A stretch of 64,000 nucleotides of DNA, from the NCBI GenBank assembly GCA_036571765.1, contig BROE01000028.1:6978780-7042779 (forward strand). Direction: 5' to 3'. The position numbers and the translations under genes are program-made. The notes under the pieces are model-generated. The model made no database searches, was not told where the DNA came from, and worked only from the letters and a program-made list of their open reading frames with translations. Shown in pieces: positions 1-13,109 of the stretch (position 1 is its first letter; each line of letters begins with the position of its first letter). Origin of the DNA: Plecoglossus altivelis. Taxonomy: Eukaryota > Chordata > Actinopteri > Osmeriformes > Plecoglossidae.

Positions 1-800
1 CACAAACACACACACACACACTCTCACCAACACACACACTCTCACTAACACACACACACACACACTCACTAACACACACACACACGCTCTCAATCTCACT
101 CGCGCATCCATACACACTCGGTACTGTCAAGGAGAGTACATTACAGCCAGTACTAATCTGATGCAGAGAAAATCAGACCGTCTGGAACTCCTCTTCCATA
201 TAGTTCATCTACAAGATTCATCCATAATGAATAGGGTTCATTTGCATGATTCAATGATTCACCAGCATGATTCACGAGTATGATTCAGCCTCTATAAGAG
301 GTGATGTGACACCGAGATCAGGCGGCACTGAGAGGAGCAGGGCACTGAAGGGTTAACCCAGCATCTTAGTTCTGCTCCCCTGTCTTATAAAGGGGGGGGG
401 AGGAGAGAGAGAGAAGAGGAGGAGGGAGAGAGAGAGAGAGAGGAGAGAGACAGAGATGGAGCAAGGAGAGAGAGGACCCGTGGGTGAATAAGTTTAACTT
501 TGAGCAGCAGAAAGCAAACTGGGAGACGTTTTTCAAAATAAAAGCACATTCAAAACCCGAACCGGTCAACAGTGCAGGTGCAGTTCTCTGACCGGCCAAC
601 TGGGGACAGTGTTGGGCCATGTTGGGCACGAACCACCCTTGTCTCGATGGCTGTCAGCTAGACCCTCTTTCCTCTCCTCCCTCCCCCCATCCTCCCCCTC
701 ACAGGCTGCCATACAGGACCCAGTATTAGCCTGATAACTAGTTGTATTTATGGAGAGGTGATGCTTGGGAGTTGATGTTTGGGGAAGGGGGGAGGTGGTG

Positions 801-908
801 CTGTGGGACAGTTCAGAGAGGGAGGGGCTGTGGGACAGTTCAGGGAGGGAGGGGCTGTGGGACAGTTCAGGGAGGGAGGGGCGGTGGGACAGTTCAGGGA
901 GGGAAAGG
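801..908. repeat. 27-bp minisatellite, 4 copies
   Basis: Four near-identical units beginning CTGTGGGACAGTTCAG at 801, 828, 855 and 882. Confidence 0.85.
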
Positions 909-3084
909 GAGGAGCTTCTGAAATTTGAATAAAACATTGACCAGGTCCAGGAGGCTCTAGAGGTCTGTCTTTGGTTAACAACATCTAGAACTGACTCAAT
1001 ACTCTGACAGCTGTGTTGATGGTGTGTGTGTGTGTGTGTGTACATGCATGTGCATGTGTGTCTGTGCGTGTGTGTATGCTGACACCCCAGAGACCTAGAT
1101 GGGAGGAGTAATACCCAACAACAACCCTGCAGTAATGCAGGGGTCACAGGAGTCCTTTTGAGGGAGTGTGTGTGTGCGTGCCCATAAGGTTCCACATCTG
1201 TTTCTTACACACACACAAACAGACACACACACACACACACACGCACACAGTGTAGTCTCTACACAGAGCCTCCAGTGCAGCAGGTCAGGAAAGAACAGCC
1301 CAGACTCAACAAGCTAGACAATATCGTCATCTTATATGGCTGTGAAACAAGGAGGAGAGAGAGAGAGTGAGACCGAGAGGAGCAAGGCGTCTTTGGAGAG
1401 ATGTTATCGCCTTGGTGATGGGGGTGTGAGCATCATTGGCTTGTCTGTTGTCCCTGGCGACCACAGCTGTGTGATGACTCATAAAATTCATATTTATGAT
1501 GAGCAGACCTGCCTTCCACTCTTGCAACACACACACATGCACTCTCTCACACAACACACCATCTCACACAACATCCACACACACACAAATGTAAAACAAA
1601 GGGGCACCACATGATCCATTAGTTGAGACATAGTCGTCTTGCAGTTTAGCTTTTCATTGTTTCTTCTCGGAAACCCTTTATTCAATTCTTCAGGGAAAAC
1701 CAAGGCTTGTGAGGGAGGGGGGGGGCAGGACAGCCACTGCTAGGACAGCACACACACACTGCTGCACACTACTGCACGCACACGCACACACGCACACACA
1801 CACCCTGTCCCCGAGGCTTGAACGGGGACACTATAAAGGGACACTAGTTGCTGTGTTTTCAAGGTGAACACCACCCTCCCTGTGTGTGTGAATGTGTGAT
1901 GTGTGTGGCGGCATGCGAAGGGGGAGGGAGGGGAGGGAGGGGGGGGAGCGGAGAGGGAGAGAGGAGGGCTGACAGGCTGATGTGTTTACAGCTGATCGCT
2001 CTTTGTGCCTACAATCTATCTGCTGACTCAGCCCTTTACACTGAGCTGAACAATACAAACAACAATACACAGACACTCTCTCTGAAAACACACACACACA
2101 TATAGTCTCTCTCTCTCATACACTCACTAATCAGAGGTGGATGAGCAGGTCTGTGTTGGACAAACTTTCCCACAGCAGGCTCTCTCTGTGGCATACACAC
2201 ACATCCGCTCTGCTCCCCTCCTGCCTCTCCATCTCTCTTCCTCCATCTCTCTTACTCTCCCCCCCCCACCTCTCTCTCTCTCCCCTGTGTACTCTCCCTC
2301 GCTCTCTCTCTCACGGTGGTTCAGGGGAGAATCTGGTCTGTCTGGTCCTCTCATTAAAGTCTTCCTATCAGTCTGAACAGACAGGTCTGCCATCAGTAGC
2401 ATTCATTCATCTATCCATGTATCCATCACCATCATCCATCCAAACATCACTACCATCCAGGCAGCTCATCCATCCTATGAGCTATCAAAGCTCCAATCTG
2501 AATCAGTTTAGAGCTCCAATAACTCAGAGCAACAATAACACACTCTGATCCAATAAGACCTGGGGGTGGTGGGGAGTTTTCAGACTAGGCCAGCCAAGGT
2601 AAACAGCCTCCCACACCCTCCTCCTCCATCTTCTCCCCTGCATTCACCTCCTCCTCCTGTGGATTTCATAGATCAACTACAATTCCCAGAAACCCCAAAT
2701 CAACAATCAACTGGGTCACTGAGTGGGTTGTAGATAAACGTTAGCTGGCTGACTGGCTGGCTGGGTGACTAGTTGTTACATGAGAACTTTGTTACATCTT
2801 GAACTTTGTAATGGCACCACGTTACAGAACAAAACACAGACAAAGTTGTTAAATATGTCAGAGCACAGTAGGAGTCCAGGGGGATTACAGGTATTCCCAG
2901 GTGGACCGGAGGTTGTTTAGCTGAAGGGTTCTGCTGACTGGCAGGCCTGGTTGCCGTAACAACAAAACATGTCCAAAAGTTCAACAGAATGTTCCTTTAC
3001 TTTGACACTTATTTTAGACGTGACATTTTTTTTTACAATGACATTTCAAATGTTTTGAGTCTGAATGTTCATACGAAGCAAAAC

Positions 3085-3180
3085 AGGCAAGTGGATAGTG
3101 AAGCTCAGTGGTTAGAGATGCAGAAGGTTCGAATCCCCCAACGTCTCTTTGGAGAAAACTGTCTGACAAATGAACACATT
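3085..3180 (+). mobile_element. tRNA-derived SINE fragment
   Basis: GAAGCTCAGTGGTTAGAG resembles a tRNA A box region and GGTTCGAATCC is an exact B box; only about ten bases separate them, so the tRNA-like head is internally deleted. CTTTGGAGAAAACTGTCTG followed by CAAATGAA then resembles the 3' domain common to fish V-SINEs. It is a decayed copy rather than a tRNA gene. Confidence 0.65.
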
Positions 3181-5082
3181 TTTACATTACAGATCTTGTG
3201 TAAGTATGATGTTGTTCCTACAGCTGTCACTAAGCACAGTGACAGTGTAAGCTGTGTCACTACGGGTACTGACTGATGTCTGTCCCAGGCTGACACAAAC
3301 ATCGCCACCCACACAGAACACACACACACACACACAGAATATAACACACAGAGCACATATCCACCAGATCACACACACATTCAGAAGATCACACACACAC
3401 ACACATCAGAATATACACACACCAGATCAGAGTCTACTGTGTTTGAAGCTTTTCTTCAACACACGCAAACACTTTAACAATAAAGAGAGTCCACGTCACT
3501 CCCTCCCCCCTCCCCGTTTCCCTGGGCGATGAGAGACACTGTGATCATTCCAACACATGATGGAATATAGTCTCAGCATCTCTCCTCTACTCTGGTCCCC
3601 TCTCCTCCTCTCCTCTCTCCTCCCATCTCCTCCCCTCCTCTTCTCTCCTCTCGTTCCCTCTCCTCCTCTCCCCTTTCCTCCTTTCATTCCCTCTTCTCCA
3701 GTCTCCCCCTGTCTTCTCTCACCCTCTCCCCCCGCCCTTCTTTTATCATAATTAGTGGGCTCTGTGTCAGCCTGGTTCTGTGGTGAGGCTGGTTCTGTGG
3801 TGAGGCTGGTTCTGGTTCTGGTTTTGGGTTACTTTCATTCCTTTTCCATCAAAACAACAGAGGCACAAACAAGGCCACATGTGTTTTCTGTTCCAGACCT
3901 TCTACTGCAGGACAATGGGGAGGGAGGGGGGGGGCACAAAACAATGAGACACACATCTATTCACCCATACCTGACTCCAAACCCTCTGAAATGACTAACT
4001 ATAAACAATTATATAGTGGAGCGAGAACCAGAGAGAGAACCAGAACAAGAGAGAAGGACAGCGAGAGAAACAGATACAGACAAGCATTTTTAAGCACTTC
4101 CAGACCCCCGTAGAAAGCCTGAGGCTTCTCCATTTGTAAATCCAAACAGGGGAGGGCGGGGCTGTGGGTGTGTGTTCAGAACAGGGGTGCAGGGGTCTCC
4201 ACAGATGAGTTAGATTTTTGCTTCGTGGCAGCTGATTCCAACAACAACAAAATGTAAACTTCTCCAAACAAGCACGCACAAGCTGGCAGGCAGGAGCTCC
4301 TCATTCATGTCCTTCCTCTCAGATGCAGAGAGCAGCTCTGGATTAAAGATGAGCTGAAATCCAGATACGTTTCAATGTTGTCTAAACACATAAACATCCA
4401 GGCAGAGAGGCTGGGTGGGGGGCTGTGGTCCAGACTCTAATCAAACAGTTCCATGGCACTGCTTCAGGAGGCTGGAGACCCGTAACAGCCTCGACCTGGG
4501 TTCCCGCCTGATTGTCAGTCTGCCTGCCTGTCTGCTTGCCTGCCTACTCTCTGTCTGCTTTTCTGTGTTTGTCTGATAGCCCCCCCCCCTCGTATCTCAG
4601 ACTTTGAGCCTGCCTGTTTGTGTGTCTGCGTCTCTCCAACACTAACCCTTTATGACATCATAACTTCTAGTCCTGAGGGGTTGGAGGTGACCTCTGTCGA
4701 CCAGCACCTGGGAATTGTGGGTAATTACTGACAGGGTGAGATCTGTCTCTGATTGACCTGGCCTGACCTCTCACGCTCAGTTACCATAGCGACAGGTGAG
4801 TGGGGGAGGCCAGTTCCATATGGGTGAGTGTGGCAGGCCTCCCCCACCCCCAGGGCAACAGGAGGATGGGAGGAGAGTGGGGCAGGACTGAGCAGAGGGG
4901 GGTGACAGATCTCAGATGGGTATAATTACAGGAGTGCGGGGGGGCTGCAGAGAGAGATGCCCCTTGTTTTGCAGAGACGGCCAACTCTCCCGCCTCCCTC
5001 CTCCAGGGCCCCCCACCACCCTCCTCCAAGACCCCCCACCTTCCTCCTTCAGGGCCCCCCACCCCCTACATTTGCATCTAAT

Positions 5083-5290
5083 GTGTTTATCATTTAGCCC
5101 AGTCGGTTTTGTCCAAAGCAACAGTCAAAGAGTGAGATAAAGAAAGAGAAGGAGGTAGAGTTATGTAACAGAGAACAGCCTGTGTGTTCAAAGAACGGTC
5201 ATTAGAACAACTTCTGTACTTTCTACACTCACTATTTCTACATCTCTTTGGATGAAAGCGTCTGCTAAAATGAACAAAATGCAAAATGTC
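5083..5290. mobile_element. Two V-SINE-like 3' tails in inverted orientation
   Basis: The right end, CTTTGGATGAAAGCGTCTGC then TAAAATGAACAAAATG (about 5245-5285), is a good match to the conserved 3' domain of fish SINEs. The left end, CATTTAGCCCAGTCGG then TTTTGTCCAAAGC (about 5090-5120), is the same motif reversed and more diverged. The pair frames about 120 bases of other sequence. Confidence 0.55.
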
Positions 5291-5483
5291 AAATTTGTAC
5301 TGGCTTCAGCTCAGCGGTCTGGAACATAGAGACTTACTGGCCTTTTCACAGGGAAAGTGCTTAAGTAGCACATAAACATGCTAAGTATGCAGATCAGTGG
5401 TGTGTGATGTGGTGTAGGACAGAGAGCAGGGTTTAACTAAGAAAGGGTTTAAGAGCACATTGCTCCGCAGTGGAGCAGGCTCA

Positions 5484-5693
5484 TCTGTGTTCTAGGCTGG
5501 GCTAGCTAGGCTAGCATGCTAATCGTCTGTGTTCTAGGCTGGGTTAGCTAGGCTAGCGTGCTAATCGTCTGTGTTCTAGGCTGGGCTAGCTAGGCTAGCG
5601 TGCTAATCGTCTGTGTTCTAGGCTGGGTTAGCTAGGCTAGCATGCTAATCGTCTGTGTTCTAGACTGGGCTATCTAGGCTAGCGTGCTAACTA
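5484..5693. repeat. 42-bp minisatellite, 5 copies
   Basis: Units begin TCTGTGTTCTAGGCTGG at 5484, 5526, 5568, 5610 and 5652 and contain GCTAGCTAGGCTAGC, so they are rich in CTAG and partly palindromic. Confidence 0.9.
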
Positions 5694-6405
5694 GGACATG
5701 GTGACAGGCTGACTCTAGGTGGAATATCTTAAAGTGGAAGGATTTAATGGAAGCAGTTGACACATGGAACCAGTGACACATCTGCTAGCAACAGAACCAT
5801 AAATTAGATAAGAGCTAACTATAGTTAACTGTCGCTCATTAAACCAAAATAAATATGCCAAAGATCATAAAATCAGACAAGTTACAGTCTAGTTATCAGA
5901 CAATGTGTTATAGGAATGACTTTAATCCAGTTAAATTCTATATTGTGACAATGACAACCACTCCAACGCGTAGACATGAATCCACTTAAAGTTAAAATGT
6001 AGCTCATTGTGCCATTCAAGCTATTGCAGTCAATAAGCCACAGCTGGCCCCATATCTGTGTCCATGACCAATTTATCTCAAAATATGCAAAGGCTCATGG
6101 GTAATCAACGGATGTGTCTCATCCTACATATTCTGATCTGAGGCCTGCACGTATTCTAGCATGGTGGTAAGGTCAACAGGAAGTGGGAGGAGTCAACCTC
6201 TGACCCTGCTCTCCAACACCTCAGAAGGCCTCTCTAAACAGGTCCACCTAATAAACAGTCTGTACATTAGGCAGGGTGAGATGCACACACATGCAACCAG
6301 CCTGTAAACACAGCCGGTTAGGAAGGGGGGGGGGCAGACGGACAAGCCTGTAAACACAGCCGGTGAAGCCCAGGGAGAAGGGGTGGGAGAGAGGGTGAGG
6401 GGTGA

Positions 6406-7015
6406 NNNNNNNNNNNNNNNNNNNNNNNNNNNNNNNNNNNNNNNNNNNNNNNNNNNNNNNNNNNNNNNNNNNNNNNNNNNNNNNNNNNNNNNNNNNNNNN
6501 NNNNNNNNNNNNNNNNNNNNNNNNNNNNNNNNNNNNNNNNNNNNNNNNNNNNNNNNNNNNNNNNNNNNNNNNNNNNNNNNNNNNNNNNNNNNNNNNNNNN
6601 NNNNNNNNNNNNNNNNNNNNNNNNNNNNNNNNNNNNNNNNNNNNNNNNNNNNNNNNNNNNNNNNNNNNNNNNNNNNNNNNNNNNNNNNNNNNNNNNNNNN
6701 NNNNNNNNNNNNNNNNNNNNNNNNNNNNNNNNNNNNNNNNNNNNNNNNNNNNNNNNNNNNNNNNNNNNNNNNNNNNNNNNNNNNNNNNNNNNNNNNNNNN
6801 NNNNNNNNNNNNNNNNNNNNNNNNNNNNNNNNNNNNNNNNNNNNNNNNNNNNNNNNNNNNNNNNNNNNNNNNNNNNNNNNNNNNNNNNNNNNNNNNNNNN
6901 NNNNNNNNNNNNNNNNNNNNNNNNNNNNNNNNNNNNNNNNNNNNNNNNNNNNNNNNNNNNNNNNNNNNNNNNNNNNNNNNNNNNNNNNNNNNNNNNNNNN
7001 NNNNNNNNNNNNNNN
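6406..7015. other. Assembly gap, 610 N
   Basis: A run of 610 N. The length is not a round number, so it may be an estimated gap. Both flanks are G-rich (GGGTGAGGGGTGA and GGTTCGGGGGGGAGG), which suggests that a G-rich tandem repeat stopped assembly. Open frames that cross it have no meaning. Confidence 0.99.
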
Positions 7016-7142
7016 GGTTCGGGGGGGAGGTTAGGCAGACAAGCTATTCCTGGTCTTCCTGGGGGAGTGAACTCCATCACTACAGTAATCCTCCCATGCA
7101 AACACAGGAAGGAAGAGTGGGAGGAATAACAGCACTATAAAC

Positions 7143-7175
<33 letters not shown>

Positions 7176-8133
7176 CTTGCACTGAGATTGGTGTTTAAGG
7201 TTCACTGTGACATGTGATTCTAAGGAAGAAAAGATGGGGTAGAACAAGAAAACCCTGATGAAACCAGGAGAGAAACGAGAACAGGGAGGAGAAAAAGGAC
7301 AGGGCAGGGATGGGGGTACAGGGAGTGGAGGAGGGGGTTGGACAAATGGATGGGGGCCGGTCAGCCCAGGTCAGTTCAGATACGAGGGGTCAAGGGTCAG
7401 AGGTCAGGGCTGGACACCTCAGCATGTCGTCTGTTAGACTGTTCAGCCCCTCCCCACAGGACAGAGGGGGGTGGCAGAGACAACCCAGAGGCTGTCAGGA
7501 CTGGGGGGGTTCGAGGGTCCAGGGGGGGTCCAAACCCTGTGGCAAGAGGACCAATTACTGTCTTATGGCTCACTGTCTGTGGCACGCAGCTAAAGACAAG
7601 ATGAAAGATCCAGGGACCGATATTGTCTTGTTGTTCTGTTGTCGGTGGGACTGAGGTGATGCAACACAGATGTGCCTTCTATGAAGGTATGGTGGGCTCT
7701 AGGCTAGGCTAGGCTAGACTTGTTTAGGTTAGGCTAGGCTAGGCTTATTTAGGTTAGGCTAGGCTAGGCTTGTTTAAGTTAGGCTAGGCACTATCAATAC
7801 CTATTACATAAAGGATTGCGAGGTTCTACTAGTTGATCTATAAAGCCTGAGATCTTCAGAAGTCAAACCTCAACTGTGACTGTGGAGCCTGGAGGCTAGT
7901 TAGAGGCTAGAAGTTGTTTTGAAGCTGTACAGGTCACTTTAATTCATCCAGAAAAGGTCACAGGGTCAGGGGTCAGGGGTTATATGGAGCCTGAGAGACA
8001 CTGTAGCTAAGGAATGACGAGATGGACTACTAGGCTCCAGTCTGGATCATCTGTCAGGACCCAGACAAACACACACATTAGGAAAACCTGCATTGTCTCA
8101 CACACACAATGATTCACAGACAGACAGACAGAC

Positions 8134-8174
<41 letters not shown>

Positions 8175-8386
8175 CAGAGAGAGAGAGAGAGTGACCCAGA
8201 AGTGACACTCATCTCAGCAGTAGAGTGACACGGTAATAAATTCAGGAATGTTTGGAGGGTTCCCCTTGCAGCCAGTTGAGATGAGAGTTCTACTCTACTC
8301 TGTTCTAATCTATTCTTCTCTGTCCTACTCTAATCCACTCTACTCTGCACCCCTTTCCTCTCCTTTGTACTCTGCATTTTCAGCTA

Positions 8387-8550
8387 ACTAGCACCTTATT
8401 CAGCTAGCTAACTAGAACCTTATTCAGCAAGCTAACTAGCACCTTATTCAGCCAGCTAACTAGCACCTTATTCAGCAAGCTAACTAGCACTATAGTCAGC
8501 TTGCTAACTTGCGTTCAGGTAGCTAACTAGCACCATATTCCGCTAGCTAG
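8387..8550. repeat. Minisatellite of about 23 bp (CTAACTAGCACCTTATTC)
   Basis: About six imperfect copies of AGCTAACTAGCACCTTATTC, degenerating towards the right end. Confidence 0.8.
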
Positions 8551-9879
8551 CTCCGGATTACATGACAAGAGGCATGGGGTTCCAACACACTCAGACACAC
8601 ACCGGCAGACACACTCACACAGACACAGTCTATCTCCCCGGCTCTGCCCACAGAGCCGACCCCAGCACTCACACACTCAGGCTGGGTAAACACCGGCCGG
8701 GCGCCAGGCCTGGACAGGCCAGAGAAAAGAGACATTTCATAGAAACATTTTCTCCAGTAATTAGACTCTCTGTGTCCACCTCAGCCTCCCGCCACCCAAC
8801 GCCCCCCACAAGGCAGAGAGAAAACCTCAAATGGAAATCAAATAAACAGAGAGGGGGGTTAGGCGGGGTTGTATGGGGGCACACAGAACTCATTTACCTT
8901 TAATACCTCAATAAAACCCAGGCTCATATTACGGGTCAGTTTTGATTAAAAACACAGAGTCTCAAGGCCTGGTTGTGACATGTGATTTAGGAGGAATGTC
9001 GAAGTGGAACAGACCAGGTCTTAGCTGAGAAAGGTGGCCATGAACAGCCTGTCTCAGAGTGGGAGGAGGAGACAGAAATAAAGGGGGAGACAGAAATAGA
9101 GGGGGAGACGTCCCTAAATTAGAACCACTAAAGGAACCAGAACCAGCACAACACCAGAACACCCCGCAAGACCAGAACCCCTCGAGAATCAGACCCACGC
9201 AGTTCTGCAGGTCCAGATTGGAGAGCAGTTTCCACTGCAGCGCCTGTAATGACTCTAGTCCCAGCACAGTCTCAGCCCCAGCAGCGGCCCAGTTTAAAGC
9301 CAGCGTTACGAGCTTGTTTTCACATTCCTCCCTGTCCTTGCCTCCCTGCCCCAGTCCTCCACACTGGGCTCTCCTGCTACTCTGTGCAGCTGCAGGAACA
9401 GACACACAGACTCTGGACGTGGAGCAGGGCAGAGGAAATGACTCTGGAACTAAGGAGTCTTAGAGAGATTAGGAGAGTGGACTATGGCGCCATACAGCTC
9501 TGGGGGAAAGGGAGAAGAGGGGGAGGGAGGGGGAGACAAGGGGAGAAAGAAAGAGAGGAGGGAGAGAAAGAGGGTGGGGAGAGACAGAGAGAGAGAATGA
9601 GAGAGAGATGAGGGATAGACAGAGAAAAGAGACAAAGATGGGGAGACAGAAAGCCAACGCAAACCAGAAAGATACAGCAGATCTCTGCTGAATATCTGAG
9701 GTTAATGACACTTTTGGTCTTTTACTCCCTCTTCCTCCCTCTTTTCACAGCTGACCTCTGACCCTGCCCTGGTCACACACACACACATGTCCGCCCTCAT
9801 AAACTGTACTTCCTCTCACCATAACCTCCAAACACCATGAAGAGGAGCTCCAAGAATGGAGAGTGTTTCTGTGAGTGCG

Positions 9880-10106
9880 TGTTTGTGGATGTCGGTGCGA
9901 GTATCTCTGTATGAATGTGTGTTAGTGAGCGTCTGTGTGCGTGAGTGTGTATGTATCTCTATATGAGTGTGTGTTAGTGAGCGTCTGCGTGCGTGAATGT
10001 GTCTGTGAATGTGTATGTATCTCTGTATGAATGTGTGTTAGTGAGCGTCTGTGTGCGTGAGTGTGTCTGTGAGTGTGTATGTATCTCTGTATGAGTGTGT
10101 GCGTAC
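9880..10106. repeat. TG-rich minisatellite abutting the SCFD2 donor
   Basis: Three to four copies of a unit of about 64-74 bp containing GTTAGTGAGCGTCTG and GTATGTATCTCTGTATGA. The last copy ends at the GTACGC donor of the SCFD2 exon at 10107. Confidence 0.8.
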
Positions 10107-10282
10107 CTGTAACAGCAGTCTCTCAAAGGCCAGGCAGGTGTCCCAGTGTGGCAGGGCAGGGTGGAGAAGGGTTTGTGCCGTGGCCATAGCAAGCTGCAGA
10201 ACGCCGGCGTTGCTCTCTATCGCCCCCCAGTTGCCGCGGAAGAGCTGCACGTACGAGCTCAGCTGCTCCCCGCTCACGCGGC
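10107..10282 (-). CDS. SCFD2: SCFD2 internal exon (QLFRGNWGAIES segment)
   Basis: The acceptor is CTGTCCGCAG before 10282 and the donor GTACGC follows 10107. The exon reads GRVSGEQLSSYVQLFRG, then NAGVLQLAMATAQTLLHP and CLAFERLLLQ, which match SCFD2 over their whole length. It leaves in phase 0. The intron beyond the donor starts directly in a (CA)-rich minisatellite. This is the last SCFD2 exon I can recognise in the window. Confidence 0.93.
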
Positions 10283-10727
10283 CTGCGGACAGGAAGTCAG
10301 CGTCAATACACAGGAAGCTGGTTTCTGCTGAGGCAAGCTGCTGGTTAACATGCCCGCCTGTAGGAGGCAGTACCTGCGGACACACGCACGCATACACACA
10401 CACCCTTTTGCACATCCATATACACACATGGACATCCGCCCTCTCACACGCACATGCACACATATCGCTCACACAGAATAACTATCTCTCGCCCTCTCAC
10501 ACATGCACGCTCACGCACACAGTCCCACACACACACTTTAATGGAAGCAGCTGGGTAAAAGCATTGTAAATAGACAACCTGCTTCCAGGTCTAAGTGTCT
10601 GTAGCACCAAACACATACAGGTGTTACCAGGGCTAAGTGATATCCACACACATACACACACTATAAAAATATCTCAGCCAGCACATTCTACAGCCCAGGG
10701 AACCAGAAGCAGAGGTAGTATGTGCAT

Positions 10728-10761
<34 letters not shown>

Positions 10762-10763
10762 GG

Positions 10764-10804
<41 letters not shown>

Positions 10805-13040
10805 GGAGAAAGAGGAGGGAGGGAAAGAGTAAGGGAGAGAGAAAAGTGAGAGTGAGGGAGAGGGAGAGAGAGAGAAGAAGCGAAGAATGAGAGAAGAAGA
10901 AAGACGTGAAGAGGGAGGAAGGAAGAAACCCCCACAAAGAAATGATACTGAAGAGAGAATGAAGAGAGAATGAGATGAATGGATACAGAGATAGACGGCC
11001 ACAGAGATAGACGGCCACAGAGATAGACGGCTACAGAGATAGACGGCCACAGAGATAGACGGCCACAGAGATAGACGGCCACAGAGATAGACGGCCACAG
11101 AGATAGACGGCTACAGAGATAGCAAGATAAACAGAGCATACCGTATGACTTAAGTGTGTCTCAGCAGTAGTGTTAAAATGAGGATAGCAACGTCTGCATA
11201 TGTGTGTGTGTGTGTGTATGTGCGTGTGCATGTGTCCGTGCAGCACATAACCCAGTGATAAAAGCTGTCCCTCCGGGAGCCTGTCTGCCAGACACAAAAC
11301 ACCCACCCTCCAGAACATAGTGTGACTAATACGTGTGAATCGGAGGTTCCTCTGATTATTTGCAGAGCTGGCAGAGTCAAGCAGGCCCTCGTATCCCCTC
11401 CCTCCCCCTCCCCCTCCCACACCTCCACCCCAGCCAGCCCTCTGGGGAGGGTTCAGAGAGACACAGGGCACAGCCTCCTGGGAGAGGTAGGGAGGGTCTG
11501 AGGGAGCCAAGGGGGCAGCTGGAGGTAGAGGACAGGGTGGGGGGTTGGAAGACCCTGGGGCTGGGGGTGAGAGGAGGGGAACAGGGGGTAGTTAAGGGTG
11601 ACAGGAGAGGAGGGGGGTAGGTGGAGGTGAGAGCGACAAAGGGGGGGGGTGTCTGGGGGGGAAAGGAGGGTGGGGGGAGAGGCAGAAAAGGTGGGGGGTG
11701 GGGGTGAGAGGGGCATATTAACTCCCCAGAAAGCCACTTCTTCATGTTGATGTTCTGAAACAGGACCAGATGTAGGAGTATTTCCTGTCTATGCGGCCAG
11801 TGTTGTCTTAAGAGGAGAAACACACACACACACTAGAGGAGAAAAGGGCCAGAACTCTCCACAGGACTGAGAGGGGAGCCTCGACTCCAGACTCTCTGGT
11901 CTGCTGCTCTCTCCATCCCCAGCCGGCTCTGGAGGAGGGGAGCCCTATCTGCACTGGGAAGGGTCTACTAGTGTTCTGTCTTGTTCCTCTCACAAGGATC
12001 AGGTTGGTTACAGGTGCTGGTCTGTAGGCATCTGTGAAGCTTGACATTGCTTGTATACAAGACTATACCTGTACAATTCTGACAGCATTAGAGGCAGGCT
12101 TCGAGGCAGGGTTAGAGGCAGGCTTCGAAGCAGGGTTCGAGGCAGGGTTAGAGGCAGGCTTTGAGGCAGGGTTAGAGGCAGGGTTAGAGGCAGGCTTTGA
12201 AGCAGGGTTAGAGGCAGGGCTAGAGGCAGGCTTTGAGGCAGGGTTAGAGGCAGGGTTAGAGGCAGGCTTTGAAGCAGGGTTCGAGGCAGGGTTAGAGGCA
12301 GGCTTCAAAGCAGGGTTAGAGGCAGGCTTCGAAGCAGGGTTAGAGGCAGGCTTCGAAGCAGGGTTCGAGGCAGGGTTAGAGGCAGGCTTCGAAGCAGGGT
12401 TAGACGCAGGCTTCGAGGCAGGGTTAGAGGCAGGCTTCGAGGAAGGCTTCGAGGCTGGCAGGGTCTCCCAGGTTTCCCCACCTGGTGCCAACCATAACCC
12501 AGACCAGAAGCAGGAAATACCACGTAGACAAGCTCCAGCAGCCCCCTTCCCTTGTCCTGCAGAGGGCCAAGCATAACCCTGAAGCATGGCTATGTGTGTG
12601 CCTGTGTGTGGGATTGATGGAGTGTGTACGTGTGCGTGATTGTGTATTTTGTGTAATTGTGTGTGTGGTCAGTCAAGGTTGTAGTGGTAATGTGAATTTA
12701 CAGTGTGATACAGTACACCAGTGTGACCCACTACAACCAGGGTTATTCTGCAGTGTGCCAGCATGCTTCCAGCAGAGACAGACAGACAGACAGGCAGATA
12801 GTCAGACAGACAGTGTGTGTGTATGTGAATGTGTGTGTGTTCATGCAGGCTCTATTTGAGATTGGGTCTGCTGTATTAGTGTGGCAACTGTCCAGTTTGA
12901 AATATGTGTGTGTGTGTGTGTGTTCTTATTCCTCTGGCAAGGCTTTGGTTGTTGGCTTAGAGGGCAGGAAATAGCTGTTACTTGATGAATTGGTTTGGTG
13001 TGTGTGTGTATTGATGTGTATGTCAGTGAGCATGAGTCTA

Positions 13041-13109
<69 letters not shown>

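Larger units (their letters stand above)
1..6405. other. SCFD2 intron or downstream region, no exon recognised
   Basis: No coding sequence with recognisable homology is seen on either strand. The region has (CA)n at 1-110, a 27-bp repeat at 801-908, (CA)/(TG) tracts near 1020, 1200, 1740 and 3320, CT-rich runs at 2100-2320 and 3560-3740, SINE fragments near 3085 and 5083-5290, and a 42-bp minisatellite at 5484-5693. The stretch 5700-6200 is ordinary A/T-rich sequence without repeats. Confidence 0.6.
7016..10106. other. SCFD2 intron, repeats only
   Basis: No exon recognised. Contents: (TG)n at 7146-7175, a TAGGCTAGGCT-type repeat at 7695-7795, (GA)n at 8138-8192, a GCTAACTAGCACCTTATTCA-type repeat at 8387-8550 (about six copies), GA-rich sequence at 9500-9640 and a TG-rich minisatellite at 9880-10106 that ends at the donor of the SCFD2 exon at 10107. 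Confidence 0.65.

Noticed and set aside
3085..3145. A tRNA gene, from the GGTTCGAATCC B box
   Set aside because: The A and B boxes are too close and no cloverleaf can be formed; the following sequence is a SINE tail.
6193..7129. Open frames across the first N gap
   Set aside because: More than two thirds of each is N. The flanking residues match nothing.
12034..12576. Open frames on both strands with EAGLEAGFEAG / NPASKPAS repeats
   Set aside because: They are products of a 12-bp minisatellite, open in several frames, without splice sites or flanking coding sequence.
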